Shown here piece after piece: positions 53,779-62,226 of a DNA stretch of 64,000 bases (position 1 is its first letter; every line of letters begins with the position of its first letter). Under the pieces are notes generated by a model, which was not told the origin of the DNA, did not search any database, and worked only from the letters and a program-made list of their open reading frames with translations. This DNA is from Candidatus Kryptobacter tengchongensis (GTDB lineage Bacteria; Bacteroidota; Ignavibacteria; Kryptoniales; Kryptoniaceae): contig FAON01000011.1 in the NCBI GenBank assembly GCA_001485605.1, positions 62,001 through 126,000 on the forward strand, written 5' to 3'. Both the position numbers and the translations under genes were made by a program.

Positions 53779-54126
53779 ATGAACTTTGAAATATCAAAAC
53801 CATCCAAAGATACAATAGTCTTTAAACTCCGAGAAAAAAAACTTGATATGACGATCTCGCCAGAACTGAAAGCAGAGTTTCTCGCTCTATGCCAAAGCGG
53901 TGTGAGAAGATTGATAATTGACCTGTCTCAAGTTGAATATTGTGATAGTTCTGGTCTGAGTTCACTTTTACTTTGTGAGAGGAGAATGAGGGAGAACAAT
54001 GGGGAGACAATTCTCGTTGGTGTTGGAGATAAGGTTTTAAATTTATTAAAAATCGTTAAACTTGACTCACTTTTCCAGATTTACCCCACAGTTGAAGAAG
54101 CCATCTTCTCAAAAACAAAAAAGTAA
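53779..54126 (+). CDS. STAS-domain anti-sigma-factor antagonist
   Basis: A 115-residue STAS domain of the SpoIIAA/RsbV class. The phosphorylatable Ser lies in LIIDLSQVEYCDSSGLSSLLL (near residues 52-62). Unphosphorylated STAS proteins release a target from a GHKL kinase; the RsbW-like ATPase at 33808 is a natural candidate partner, although the two genes are 20 kb apart. Between an unknown gene and the SSS symporter with 5-15-bp spacing. Confidence 0.93.
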   Translation: MNFEISKPSKDTIVFKLREKKLDMTISPELKAEFLALCQSGVRRLIIDLSQVEYCDSSGLSSLLLCERRMRENNGETILVGVGDKVLNLLKIVKLDSLFQIYPTVEEAIFSKTKK

Positions 54127-54131
54127 ACCTC

Positions 54132-55604
54132 ATGAACTTCGGTTTAATTGATTGGTTAATCATAGTTCTTTACCTTTTCGGTGTCCTTATTTTTGGAATA
54201 ATTTCCGGGGGAAAACAAAGAAGCACGGTTGATTATTTTCTTGGTGCAAGGCAAGTGCCATGGCTTGCTGTTTGTTTTGCCGTTGTAGCAACGGAAACAA
54301 GCGCATTAACATTTTTAAGCATACCCGGGGTTGCATATGCAACAAATCTAAATTTCCTTCAGCTTACATTTGGCTATATTCTTGGCAGAATTATTGTGAG
54401 TTTTCTTCTTTTACCTGCTTATTATCGGGGTGAGCTTGCAACTGCGTATCAATTCCTCGGCTTAAGGTTCGGGCGAAAGGTGAGAAACTTTGCCTCTATT
54501 GTATTTATGCTAACACGACTTGCTGCTGATGGTGTAAGGCTTTTCACGACAGCAATACCACTTGCTATAATTCTGAAAAATTCAGAACAATTCGCCAATT
54601 GGTCAGATGCTCAAATCTATGTAAGTTCAATTGCCATAGTTTCCCTCGTTACCTTTCTTTACACATTCATCGGAGGCGTTAGAGCAGTTATATGGATGGA
54701 TGTTGTGCAGATGTTCATTTATATAGGTGGAGCTATCGCAGCTATTGTTGTTTTGGCGGATAAAATTGACGGTGGAATCTTGCATGTGTTAAATTTTTCA
54801 GTGGATAAATTTAAAATCATAAACTGGGGTTTTGATAAACCATTGAAAGAGTTCTTCTCTCAACCATATACTTTATTTGCGAGCTTAATAGGTGGTGCAT
54901 TTCTTTCAATGGCTTCTCATGGGGCTGATCAACTCATAGTTCAACGACTTCTTACAACTAACTCATTAAAAAACAGTCAAAAGGCGTTAATTACCACAGG
55001 TTTTATAGTTGCGTTTCAATTTTTCATGTTTTTATTCATCGGGTTGATGCTTTACACTTTTTATAACGGGGAAAACATGAATCCAAATGAGGTCTTCGCT
55101 GATTTTATAGTGAAATATATGCCTTCTGGGATTTCGGGATTAATAATTGCTGGGCTTTTTGCAGCTGCTATGTCAACTCTTGCGGGCTCAATGAGTTCAC
55201 TTGCTTCTTCTGCAATGATTGATATTTATAAACCATATTTCGGGAAAAATACGGATGAAAGAAAAGAGTTGATCGTTTCAAGGATCATAACAGCAATATG
55301 GGCGTTTCTTCTCGTTGGATCAGCGATTTTTTTCATGAAAACAGAAAAAACAGTTGTTGAACTTGCCTTAAGCATTGCATCATTTACATACGGTGGATTG
55401 CTTGGGACATTTCTTCTTGGAGTTTTGTTCAAAAAAATTGATGAAACAAGTGCACTCGTTGGATTTATCTCTGGGATTGTTGTCATGGTTTATGTTATTT
55501 TAAACACAAAAATAGCTTGGACATGGCACACGCTTATAGGAGCTGGAACAACAATAATCACCGGGAATATATTCCAAGCACTGAAAGAAATGCAGAAAGG
55601 TTGA
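54132..55604 (+). CDS. Sodium:solute symporter (SSS family)
   Basis: A 490-residue membrane protein with about thirteen helices. The start DWLIIVLYLFGVLIFGIISGGKQRSTVDYFLGARQVPWLAVCFAVVATETSALTFLSIPG in order and the segments FLYTFIGGVRAVIWMDVVQ and LIIAGLFAAAMSTLAGSMSSLASSAMIDIY are SSS signatures; the last contains the Na2 site. The solute is uncertain. The pruA/rocA-type dehydrogenase lies 115 bp downstream, which hints at proline or a related amino acid, but PutP-specific features are not evident. Confidence 0.93.
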   Translation: MNFGLIDWLIIVLYLFGVLIFGIISGGKQRSTVDYFLGARQVPWLAVCFAVVATETSALTFLSIPGVAYATNLNFLQLTFGYILGRIIVSFLLLPAYYRGELATAYQFLGLRFGRKVRNFASIVFMLTRLAADGVRLFTTAIPLAIILKNSEQFANWSDAQIYVSSIAIVSLVTFLYTFIGGVRAVIWMDVVQMFIYIGGAIAAIVVLADKIDGGILHVLNFSVDKFKIINWGFDKPLKEFFSQPYTLFASLIGGAFLSMASHGADQLIVQRLLTTNSLKNSQKALITTGFIVAFQFFMFLFIGLMLYTFYNGENMNPNEVFADFIVKYMPSGISGLIIAGLFAAAMSTLAGSMSSLASSAMIDIYKPYFGKNTDERKELIVSRIITAIWAFLLVGSAIFFMKTEKTVVELALSIASFTYGGLLGTFLLGVLFKKIDETSALVGFISGIVVMVYVILNTKIAWTWHTLIGAGTTIITGNIFQALKEMQKG

Positions 55605-55719
55605 ATTTTGAGAGTTTAAATTTTTAAATTTATTAAAAATTAACCGAGGTGATGATTCAATAAGATTGAAAAAGTCAACTAAAATAGATTGACAAAGCAA
55701 AAATAAAAAGGAGGGAAAA

Positions 55720-57273
55720 ATGCAACTGCCACGTTTTAAAAATGAGCCGTTTACTGATTTTTCCAAACCCGAAAATAGGAAAAAAATGGAAAAAGCTCTC
55801 GCAAAAGTTGAGAGCGAACTCGGAAGAGAATACGATATCATAATTGGCGGAGAAAAAATCAAGACAAAAGAAAAATTTTATTCCTACAATCCATCTAAAA
55901 AAGATCAAGTTGTTGGGGTTCTCCAAAAAGGAGACGCAGAGCTTGCAAACAGGGCAATTGAAGTAGCAAATGAAGCCTTCAAAGAGTGGAGCATGACAAA
56001 GCCAGAATATAGAGTTAAAATTATGTTAAAAGCTGCACAGATATTGAGAAGGAGAAAATTTGAATTTGCTGCATGGCAAGTTTTTGAGGTTGGCAAGAAC
56101 TGGGCTGAAGCAGATGCTGATGTGGCAGAAGCGATTGATTACCTTGAATATTACAGCAGATGGATGCTTCATTACGCAAAGGGAGCTCCTGTGGTAAAAT
56201 ATCCAGGGGAAAAAAATGAGATGGTTTATATTCCGCTCGGGGCTGGAGCTGTGATACCACCATGGAATTTCCCACTCGCCATTTTACTTGGAATGACAGT
56301 TGGAGCTCTCGTAACTGGGAATACAGTTGTGTTAAAACCTTCAAGTGATTCACCAGTTATAGGGGCAAAATTTTACGAATTGATGAAAGAAGCTGGTCTC
56401 CCAGATGGAGTTTTAAACTTCATCACAGGACCGGGCTCAAGCGTTGGCGATACGTTAGTTGCACATCCAAAGACAAGATTTGTCGCCTTTACAGGCTCAA
56501 AAGAAGTTGGAATTCATATTTATGAACTTGCATCAAAAGTTCAACCTGGGCAAAAATGGCTTAAGCGTGTAATTGCTGAAATGGGCGGAAAGGACGCTAT
56601 AATCGTTGATGATGAAGCAGATCTTGACGCAGCTGCTAAAGGAGTTGTGGTTTCAGCATTTGGTTATCAAGGTCAAAAATGTTCAGCTTGTTCAAGAGCG
56701 ATCGTAGTTGAAAGCGTTTATGATAAATTCATTGAGAAACTTATTTCTGAAACAGAAAAACTTGAAATTGGACCTGCAAAAGATAATTATCCTGTTGGAC
56801 CCGTAATAAATGCTGCAGCTCAACAAAAAATTCTCTCCTACATTGAGATTGGAAAATCTGAAGGAAAGCTATTAACAGGTGGGGAAGCAGTTCGGCAAGA
56901 TGAAGGTTATTATATTAAACCGACAATTTTCGCCGATGTTGATCCAAAAGCGAGAATTGCCCAAGAAGAAATTTTCGGTCCGGTTCTTGCTGTTATAAAA
57001 GCAAAGGATTTTGATCATGCCATTGAAATTGCAAATGATACAGAATACGGTTTAACTGGATCTGTTTATACAAAAAATAGAAAGAAGATTGAGAAAGCGA
57101 AAAAACTTTTCCATGTTGGAAATCTTTATATTAATCGCAAATGCACGGGCGCAATAGTTGGCGTGCATCCATTTGGTGGTTTCAATATGAGCGGAACAGA
57201 TTCAAAAGCCGGTGGACCTGACTATCTGTTGCTATTCCTGCAAGGTAAAGCGATATCGGAAAAGATTAAATAA
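55720..57273 (+). CDS. rocA: 1-pyrroline-5-carboxylate dehydrogenase (RocA/PruA-type aldehyde dehydrogenase)
   Basis: Oxidises glutamate semialdehyde to glutamate in proline and arginine breakdown. The 517-residue protein is of RocA length and has the group-specific N terminus ending [28 protein letters not shown], the ALDH motif [47 protein letters not shown], the catalytic Glu ([13 protein letters not shown]) and Cys near residue 320 ([12 protein letters not shown]), and C-terminal [22 protein letters not shown] strong AGGAGGG site precedes the ATG. No proline dehydrogenase gene is in the window. Confidence 0.93.
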   Translation: MQLPRFKNEPFTDFSKPENRKKMEKALAKVESELGREYDIIIGGEKIKTKEKFYSYNPSKKDQVVGVLQKGDAELANRAIEVANEAFKEWSMTKPEYRVKIMLKAAQILRRRKFEFAAWQVFEVGKNWAEADADVAEAIDYLEYYSRWMLHYAKGAPVVKYPGEKNEMVYIPLGAGAVIPPWNFPLAILLGMTVGALVTGNTVVLKPSSDSPVIGAKFYELMKEAGLPDGVLNFITGPGSSVGDTLVAHPKTRFVAFTGSKEVGIHIYELASKVQPGQKWLKRVIAEMGGKDAIIVDDEADLDAAAKGVVVSAFGYQGQKCSACSRAIVVESVYDKFIEKLISETEKLEIGPAKDNYPVGPVINAAAQQKILSYIEIGKSEGKLLTGGEAVRQDEGYYIKPTIFADVDPKARIAQEEIFGPVLAVIKAKDFDHAIEIANDTEYGLTGSVYTKNRKKIEKAKKLFHVGNLYINRKCTGAIVGVHPFGGFNMSGTDSKAGGPDYLLLFLQGKAISEKIK

Positions 57274-57291
57274 ATTTCTGGAGGGCATTTT

Positions 57292-57909
57292 ATGAGCATT
57301 CCATTTAGTTTGTATGAGAAACTTGAAAGAAAATTTGGAAGGGATGAAGCTGTTGAAATAACGAAGATGATAGAAGACTTTATCACAGAAATGAGACAAA
57401 AAGCTGAAACGATAGGGATTGAGAAAAAACTTGAACTCAAAGATGAGTTAACAAAAGAGCTTGCAAGCAAGGCGGATATTATGCTTTCAAGGGTTGAACT
57501 TGAAGGGAAAATTGAAACAGTAAGAGCCGAGCTTGAAAGCAAAATTGAAAAGGTAAAAACCGAGCTTGAAAGCAAAATTGAAAAAGTAAGAACTGAACTT
57601 GAAAGCAAAATTGAAGCAGTGAGAACTGAACTTGAAGGAAAAATTGAAAAGGTAAAAACCGAGCTTGAAAGTAAAATTGAAGCGGTGAGAACTGAACTTG
57701 AAGGAAAAATTGAAAACACAAGAATTGAGCTTGAAAAGAAAATTGAAATTGTAAGAGCTGAATTACAAACTACAAGGGCGGAGTTAAAATCGGAAATTGA
57801 GAGATTAAACCTTAAGCTGAATCTTTTAATAGTTCTCGTTATTATCGCTTTAACTCTTATGAATCCCGTGGTTGCGGAGATAGTTAAAAAGTGGTTTGGA
57901 ATTCACTAA
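57292..57909 (+). CDS. Hendecad-repeat coiled-coil protein with C-terminal membrane anchor (DUF1640-like)
   Basis: A 205-residue protein in three parts: an N-terminal helical head ([27 protein letters not shown]), a long coiled coil made of 11-residue units of the type [11 protein letters not shown] (residues about 65-165, nine or so copies), and one transmembrane helix (about 182-198) with a short end. At the DNA level the units are 33-bp near-identical repeats. The head and layout recall DUF1640 (CCDC90/MCUR1-like) proteins. The product would project from the inner membrane as a rod. Function is unknown. GGAGGGC upstream of the ATG supports the start. Confidence 0.75.
   Translation: MSIPFSLYEKLERKFGRDEAVEITKMIEDFITEMRQKAETIGIEKKLELKDELTKELASKADIMLSRVELEGKIETVRAELESKIEKVKTELESKIEKVRTELESKIEAVRTELEGKIEKVKTELESKIEAVRTELEGKIENTRIELEKKIEIVRAELQTTRAELKSEIERLNLKLNLLIVLVIIALTLMNPVVAEIVKKWFGIH
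57480..57720 (+). repeat. 33-bp tandem repeats within the coiled-coil gene
   Basis: Units of 33 bp, such as those starting GAACTTGAAAGCAAAATTGA, recur about seven times in frame, encoding 11-residue hendecads. Adjacent units are often nearly identical, so copy number may vary by slippage. It is coding, not an intergenic satellite. Confidence 0.8.
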
Positions 57910-57928
57910 AACAAATAAAGCACACAAA

Positions 57929-59104
57929 ATGAAAATACACGAATATCAAGCGAAAGAAATTTTGAAAAAATTTGGCGTCGCTGTACCCAAAGGTCGTGTT
58001 GCTTTCACACCTGAAGAAGCCGTTAAAGTAGCAAAGGAAATCGGTGGAGATGTGTGGGTAGTCAAAGCTCAAATTCACGCAGGTGGAAGGGGCAAAGCTG
58101 GAGGAATAAAACTTGCAAGAAGTTATGATGAAGTTTATGAATACGCAAAAAATATGCTCGGCGCAAAGCTTGTCACATATCAAACTGGACCTGAAGGAAA
58201 AATAGTTAAAAAAGTTCTCGTTGAGCAAGGCTTGAGCATTCAAAAAGAGCTTTATGTTGGGATAACGCTTGACAGAAGCACATCAAGAAATGTTGTCATG
58301 GTTTCAAGCGAAGGTGGTGTTGAAATTGAACAAATTGCAGCAGAAAGCCCTGAAAAAATTTTAAAGGAATATGTTGACCCTAAAGTTGGATTTATGCCTT
58401 ATCAAGCAAGACGTCTTGCCTTTGGACTTGGACTTGAGGGTGAAGCATTTAAAAATGCTGTCAAGTTCCTTCTTGCACTTTACAAAGCATATGAAGAGAC
58501 AGACGCTTCCCTTGCTGAAATTAACCCGCTCGTCCTCACAACAGACGGACAGGTTATAGCACTTGATGCAAAGATGAATTTTGATGACAACGCATTGTTT
58601 AGACATCCTGAAATTCTTGAAATGAGAGATATTGACGAAGAAGACCCACTTGAAGTTGAAGCATCAAAATATAACCTAAACTACATCCGCCTTAATGGTA
58701 ATGTTGGATGTATGGTTAATGGAGCTGGACTTGCAATGGCGACAATGGATTTGATAAAACTTGCTGGTGGAGAGCCCGCAAATTTCCTTGATGTTGGTGG
58801 CGGCGCCAAAACAGAAACCGTTGAGCAAGGATTTAGAATAATACTTTCAGATCCAAATGTTAAGGCAATACTTATAAACATATTTGGTGGAATTGTCCGT
58901 TGTGATCGTGTTGCCCAAGGGGTCGTTGAAGCTGCTAAAAAAGTTGGCGTAAATGTCCCTGTAGTTATACGCCTTGAAGGAACAAATGCTGAGGAAGGAG
59001 CAAGAATTCTAAAAGAATCTGGACTCAACTTCATTGTCGCAAACGGATTTAAAGACGCCGCTGAAAAAGTTGTAAATGTCCTGAAAGAGCTTGGAATAAG
59101 TTAA
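57929..59104 (+). CDS. sucC: Succinyl-CoA synthetase (ADP-forming), beta subunit
   Basis: The ATP-grasp subunit of succinyl-CoA synthetase, 391 residues. It begins [22 protein letters not shown], the SucC start; an upstream TTG would overlap the previous gene. Other landmarks are [53 protein letters not shown], and [31 protein letters not shown] with [21 protein letters not shown]. It stands without sucD, which must lie elsewhere. With KorAB it completes two consecutive TCA steps. Confidence 0.97.
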   Translation: MKIHEYQAKEILKKFGVAVPKGRVAFTPEEAVKVAKEIGGDVWVVKAQIHAGGRGKAGGIKLARSYDEVYEYAKNMLGAKLVTYQTGPEGKIVKKVLVEQGLSIQKELYVGITLDRSTSRNVVMVSSEGGVEIEQIAAESPEKILKEYVDPKVGFMPYQARRLAFGLGLEGEAFKNAVKFLLALYKAYEETDASLAEINPLVLTTDGQVIALDAKMNFDDNALFRHPEILEMRDIDEEDPLEVEASKYNLNYIRLNGNVGCMVNGAGLAMATMDLIKLAGGEPANFLDVGGGAKTETVEQGFRIILSDPNVKAILINIFGGIVRCDRVAQGVVEAAKKVGVNVPVVIRLEGTNAEEGARILKESGLNFIVANGFKDAAEKVVNVLKELGIS

Positions 59105-59111
59105 AAAATTA

Positions 59112-59132
59112 GGGGGAGATCTTATCTCCCCC
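59112..59132 (+). terminator. Hairpin after sucC
   Basis: GGGGGAGAT and ATCTCCCCC form a perfect 9-pair stem with a 3-base loop, 7 bp after the sucC stop. No T run follows, so it may be a weak terminator or an mRNA stabiliser. The gene after it starts at 59158. Confidence 0.65.
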
Positions 59133-59157
59133 GCTGAAAAATTAAATTAATCAAACG

Positions 59158-59817
59158 ATGCCTAAAAAGCTTATAACAGAAAAAACCGTCGTTGACCTTT
59201 TTAATCAGGGTAAAACCGAAATTGAGATTGATAAAAATACAATTGTAACACCCTCTGCAAGGGATAAAGCACTTCAGTTAAGAGTTAAATTTGTGGAGAA
59301 AAAAGAGACATCACAGAAATTTGATTATCCATTAAAGCCTGAGCCAAAAGCTGAGGGCAAAAAAATTGTCGCAATTGCAAGCGACCATGCTGGTTTCAAA
59401 TTGAAAGAAGAACTCAAAAAATTTATTTCCGAGCTTGGTTATTCAATTCTTGACCTTGGAACAAATTCGGAAACCCCTGTTGATTACCCTGATTTTGCTT
59501 ATGCAGTTGCTTACTCAATTATATCTGGCAAAGCGTGGCGTGGGATAATGATTGATGGCACTGGAATCGCCTCTTCAATTGTTGCAAACAAAGTCCCAGG
59601 CGTAAGAGCAGCTTGTTGTTATAATGAATTTACAGCTAAAATAAGCAGAGAACATAATGATGCAAACATCTTAACCCTTGGAGCAAGGGTAATTGGAAGT
59701 GAGCTTGCAAAGGAAATTATAAAAGTTTTCCTTGAAACAAACTTTGGCGGTGGAAGACACTTACAAAGGCTGAACAAAATAATTGAAATTGAAAAAAGAT
59801 ATTCAAAGCAAAAGTAA
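59158..59817 (+). CDS. RpiB/LacAB-family sugar-phosphate isomerase homologue with N-terminal extension
   Basis: A 219-residue protein: an N-terminal ~48-residue domain with the pattern ITEKTVVDLFNQGKTEIEID...IVTPSARDKALQL, a linker, and a full RpiB fold (about 68-215) with SDHAGFKLKEELKKF, DYPDFAYAVA, GTGIASSIVANKVPGVRAACCYN and REHNDANILTLGARVIG. In ordinary RpiB the residue before GTG is the base Cys (ICGTG); here it is Asp133 (MIDGTG). The N-terminal TPxARD motif recalls EutQ-like and microcompartment-associated proteins, from memory. It may not be a standard ribose-5-phosphate isomerase. Lies between sucC and an acyl-CoA carboxylase gene. Confidence 0.85.
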   Translation: MPKKLITEKTVVDLFNQGKTEIEIDKNTIVTPSARDKALQLRVKFVEKKETSQKFDYPLKPEPKAEGKKIVAIASDHAGFKLKEELKKFISELGYSILDLGTNSETPVDYPDFAYAVAYSIISGKAWRGIMIDGTGIASSIVANKVPGVRAACCYNEFTAKISREHNDANILTLGARVIGSELAKEIIKVFLETNFGGGRHLQRLNKIIEIEKRYSKQK

Positions 59818-59828
59818 AACTCATTGAA

Positions 59829-61487
59829 ATGCCAAAAGCAATTGGAAGTCAAATTAAGAAGGATCAAGCCTTCTTTGAAAATGAAGATAACATGAAAAAT
59901 CTGTTAAGAATTTTAAATGCGAAAGCTGAACAAATAAAACTTGGTGGGGGTAAAGAAGCAATTGAAAAACATCATAAAAGGGGGAAATTAACTGCAAGGG
60001 AAAGGATTCAAAAACTCATTGACCCGGGAAGCGAATTCCTTGAAATTGGTCTATTTGCTGGCTATGGAATGTATGAAGAGTATGGCGGTGCCCCATCAGC
60101 TGGGGTTGTCGTAGGGATTGGAAAAATTCACGGACGAGATGTCGTAATCGTTGCAAATGATGCAACGGTTAAAGCAGGCGCATGGTTTCCTATAACATGT
60201 AAGAAAAACCTTCGGGCGCAGGAAATCGCAATGGAAAATAGAATCCCTATTGTTTACCTTGTTGACTCCGCTGGCGTTTTCCTCCCACTTCAAAGTGAAA
60301 TTTTTCCTGATAAAGAACATTTCGGAAGAATTTTTAGAAACAATGCAATAATGTCATCTATGGGAATACCTCAAATAGCGGCAATTATGGGTCCGTGTGT
60401 CGCCGGTGGAGCTTACCTTCCAATAATGAGCGATGAAGCCTTGATAGTTGAGGGAACCGGCAGCGTCTTCCTTGCTGGACCGCATCTCGTAAAAGCTGCA
60501 ATTGGTGAAGAAATTGATATTGAAACCCTCGGCGGAGCAACAGTTCACAGCGAAATAAGCGGAGTGACAGATTACAAATGCAAAAATGATGAAGAAGCAA
60601 TTGAAACAATACGAAGCATAATATCAAAACTTGGACAAACACCCAAAGCAGGTTTCAACCGCATTGAACCACGTCCCCCAAAATATGACCCATATGAAAT
60701 TTATGGCATAATTCCCAAAGATATCTCAAGACCATATGATATGTATGAAGTCCTCGCAAGAATAGTTGATGATAGTGAAATTGATGAATACAAAGCTGGA
60801 TATGGCAAAACTGTAATATGTGCCTATGCGAGAATTGATGGCTGGGCGGTTGGGATAGTTGCAAACCAGAGGTCAATAGTTAAAACAAAACTTGGTGAAA
60901 TGCAAGTTGGCGGAGTTATCTACTCTGACAGCGCTGACAAAGCTGCAAGATTTATTATGAACTGCAATCAAAAAAAAATCCCTCTCGTCTTCTTCCAAGA
61001 TGTTACGGGTTTTATGGTCGGAAAAAGAGCTGAATGGGGTGGGATTATAAAAGACGGGGCTAAAATGGTAAATGCAGTTGCAAATAGCACTGTTCCCAAA
61101 TTTACATTTATCATCGGAAATAGCTTTGGCGCTGGAAACTACGCAATGTGCGGGAAAGCTTATGACCCAAGATTCATCTTCGCATGGCCAACAGCACAAA
61201 TCGCAGTCATGGGTGGAAAACAAGCAAGCGAAACACTATTGAGCATAAAACTTTCACAAATGGAAAAAGAAGGGAAAATAATAACAAAAGAAGAACAAGA
61301 AAAACTTCTAAAAGAAATTCAAGAAAGATACGAAAGAGAAATGGAACCACTTTTTGCCGCTGCTCGGCTCTGGGTTGATGGAATAATTGATCCAATTGAA
61401 ACAAGAAAAATCATTTCCCGCGGAATTGAAATTGCGAACAATAATCCATATATACCAAAGTTTAATGTCGGCGTTATACAAACTTAA
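59829..61487 (+). CDS. Acyl-CoA carboxylase, carboxyltransferase subunit
   Basis: A 552-residue biotin-dependent carboxyltransferase of the PccB/MccB group that transfers CO2 from biotin to an acyl-CoA. Landmarks are GGKEAIEKHHKRGKLTARERIQKLIDPGSEFLEIG in order, the first crotonase-like half with YLVDSAGVFLPLQSEIFPDKEHFGRIFRNNA, GPCVAGGAYLPIMSDEALIVEGTGSVFLAGPHLV and the second half with PLVFFQDVTGFMVGKRAEWGGIIKDGAKMVNA. The SAGVFLPLQ...FPDKEHFGRIF stretch is closest to methylcrotonyl- or geranyl-CoA carboxylase. The biotin carboxylase partner is not in view. It is preceded by RpiB-like gene at 11 bp. Confidence 0.93.
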   Translation: MPKAIGSQIKKDQAFFENEDNMKNLLRILNAKAEQIKLGGGKEAIEKHHKRGKLTARERIQKLIDPGSEFLEIGLFAGYGMYEEYGGAPSAGVVVGIGKIHGRDVVIVANDATVKAGAWFPITCKKNLRAQEIAMENRIPIVYLVDSAGVFLPLQSEIFPDKEHFGRIFRNNAIMSSMGIPQIAAIMGPCVAGGAYLPIMSDEALIVEGTGSVFLAGPHLVKAAIGEEIDIETLGGATVHSEISGVTDYKCKNDEEAIETIRSIISKLGQTPKAGFNRIEPRPPKYDPYEIYGIIPKDISRPYDMYEVLARIVDDSEIDEYKAGYGKTVICAYARIDGWAVGIVANQRSIVKTKLGEMQVGGVIYSDSADKAARFIMNCNQKKIPLVFFQDVTGFMVGKRAEWGGIIKDGAKMVNAVANSTVPKFTFIIGNSFGAGNYAMCGKAYDPRFIFAWPTAQIAVMGGKQASETLLSIKLSQMEKEGKIITKEEQEKLLKEIQERYEREMEPLFAAARLWVDGIIDPIETRKIISRGIEIANNNPYIPKFNVGVIQT

Positions 61488-62094
61488 ACTTCTACTCATC
61501 CCAATTTTAATCTCATATGTAAATTCCCAATCTCTCATTGATAACAAGATCTCATACGTCCATAAGTTACGAGACTTCATACGCAGTGAAAACTTCAAAA
61601 AACTTAAGGAAAAATTTGGTGATGTTCATGCAATTGACATCATCTATAAAAAATCACTTGTGCTATGCAATTACGATATTGAAAATGCGCTCCTCGTTTG
61701 TGGATTTGCAACGCTTGATCATAGAAAAATTGAATTTAAACTCCCCATCATAGGCTTGAAAATACCTTTGATTTTAACCTCTGAAAGCAAAGAAAATTTC
61801 AAGAAAAGAATCGCAAATCTCCCATCAAAAATTTTTTCGGATACGCTTGACGACAAAGATAAACTTCAACATTTCTTCTTCTCCGCTTACATAACCTATA
61901 AAAATATGGGAAGGAAAACCGCTGACAAGATTGGCTTGTTAATTGAAGAAGGCGAAAAAATTGGTCTAAACCTCGTTAGAGATGAAAGAGATATAATCGC
62001 AAATAGGCTCGGACAAAACTTCGGGCTTTCACTTCACAAAAATCCATTTACACTTCCATCAAGATTTTTTAAAAAAGATTCAATTGAAAACTAA
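61465..62094 (+). CDS. Exported hypothetical protein
   Basis: A 209-residue protein with a signal peptide (MSALYKLKLLLIPILISYVNSQ). The ATG at 61465 overlaps the end of the carboxylase gene by 23 bp; a longer frame (from 61387) would lack the signal peptide start. The middle contains KDKLQHFFFSAYITYKNMG, which recalls a 'DK.xHF' motif of small periplasmic or lipoprotein families (DUF2279-type), followed by helical segments. No firm family. Position after the carboxylase gene looks like operon read-through only. Confidence 0.6.
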   Translation: MSALYKLKLLLIPILISYVNSQSLIDNKISYVHKLRDFIRSENFKKLKEKFGDVHAIDIIYKKSLVLCNYDIENALLVCGFATLDHRKIEFKLPIIGLKIPLILTSESKENFKKRIANLPSKIFSDTLDDKDKLQHFFFSAYITYKNMGRKTADKIGLLIEEGEKIGLNLVRDERDIIANRLGQNFGLSLHKNPFTLPSRFFKKDSIEN

Positions 62095-62226
62095 TAAATT
62101 TACGCTCAGCTCCTTTCCATTTCAAATTGACGAGCGTCACATTTTTTAAACAAGCTTCCCTTCCTTATTGACAATCACGTATCTCTTTATTAAATTTTGA
62201 AAAATTAACAAAAAAGGAGGCATATT

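Noticed and set aside
57222-57719. Minus-strand 165-codon Ser/Phe-rich ORF
   Set aside because: It is the antisense shadow of the 33-bp coiled-coil repeats.
57480-57720. Regular repeats that could be read as a CRISPR array
   Set aside because: The 33-bp repeats are contiguous without unique spacers, stay in frame and encode a coiled coil.
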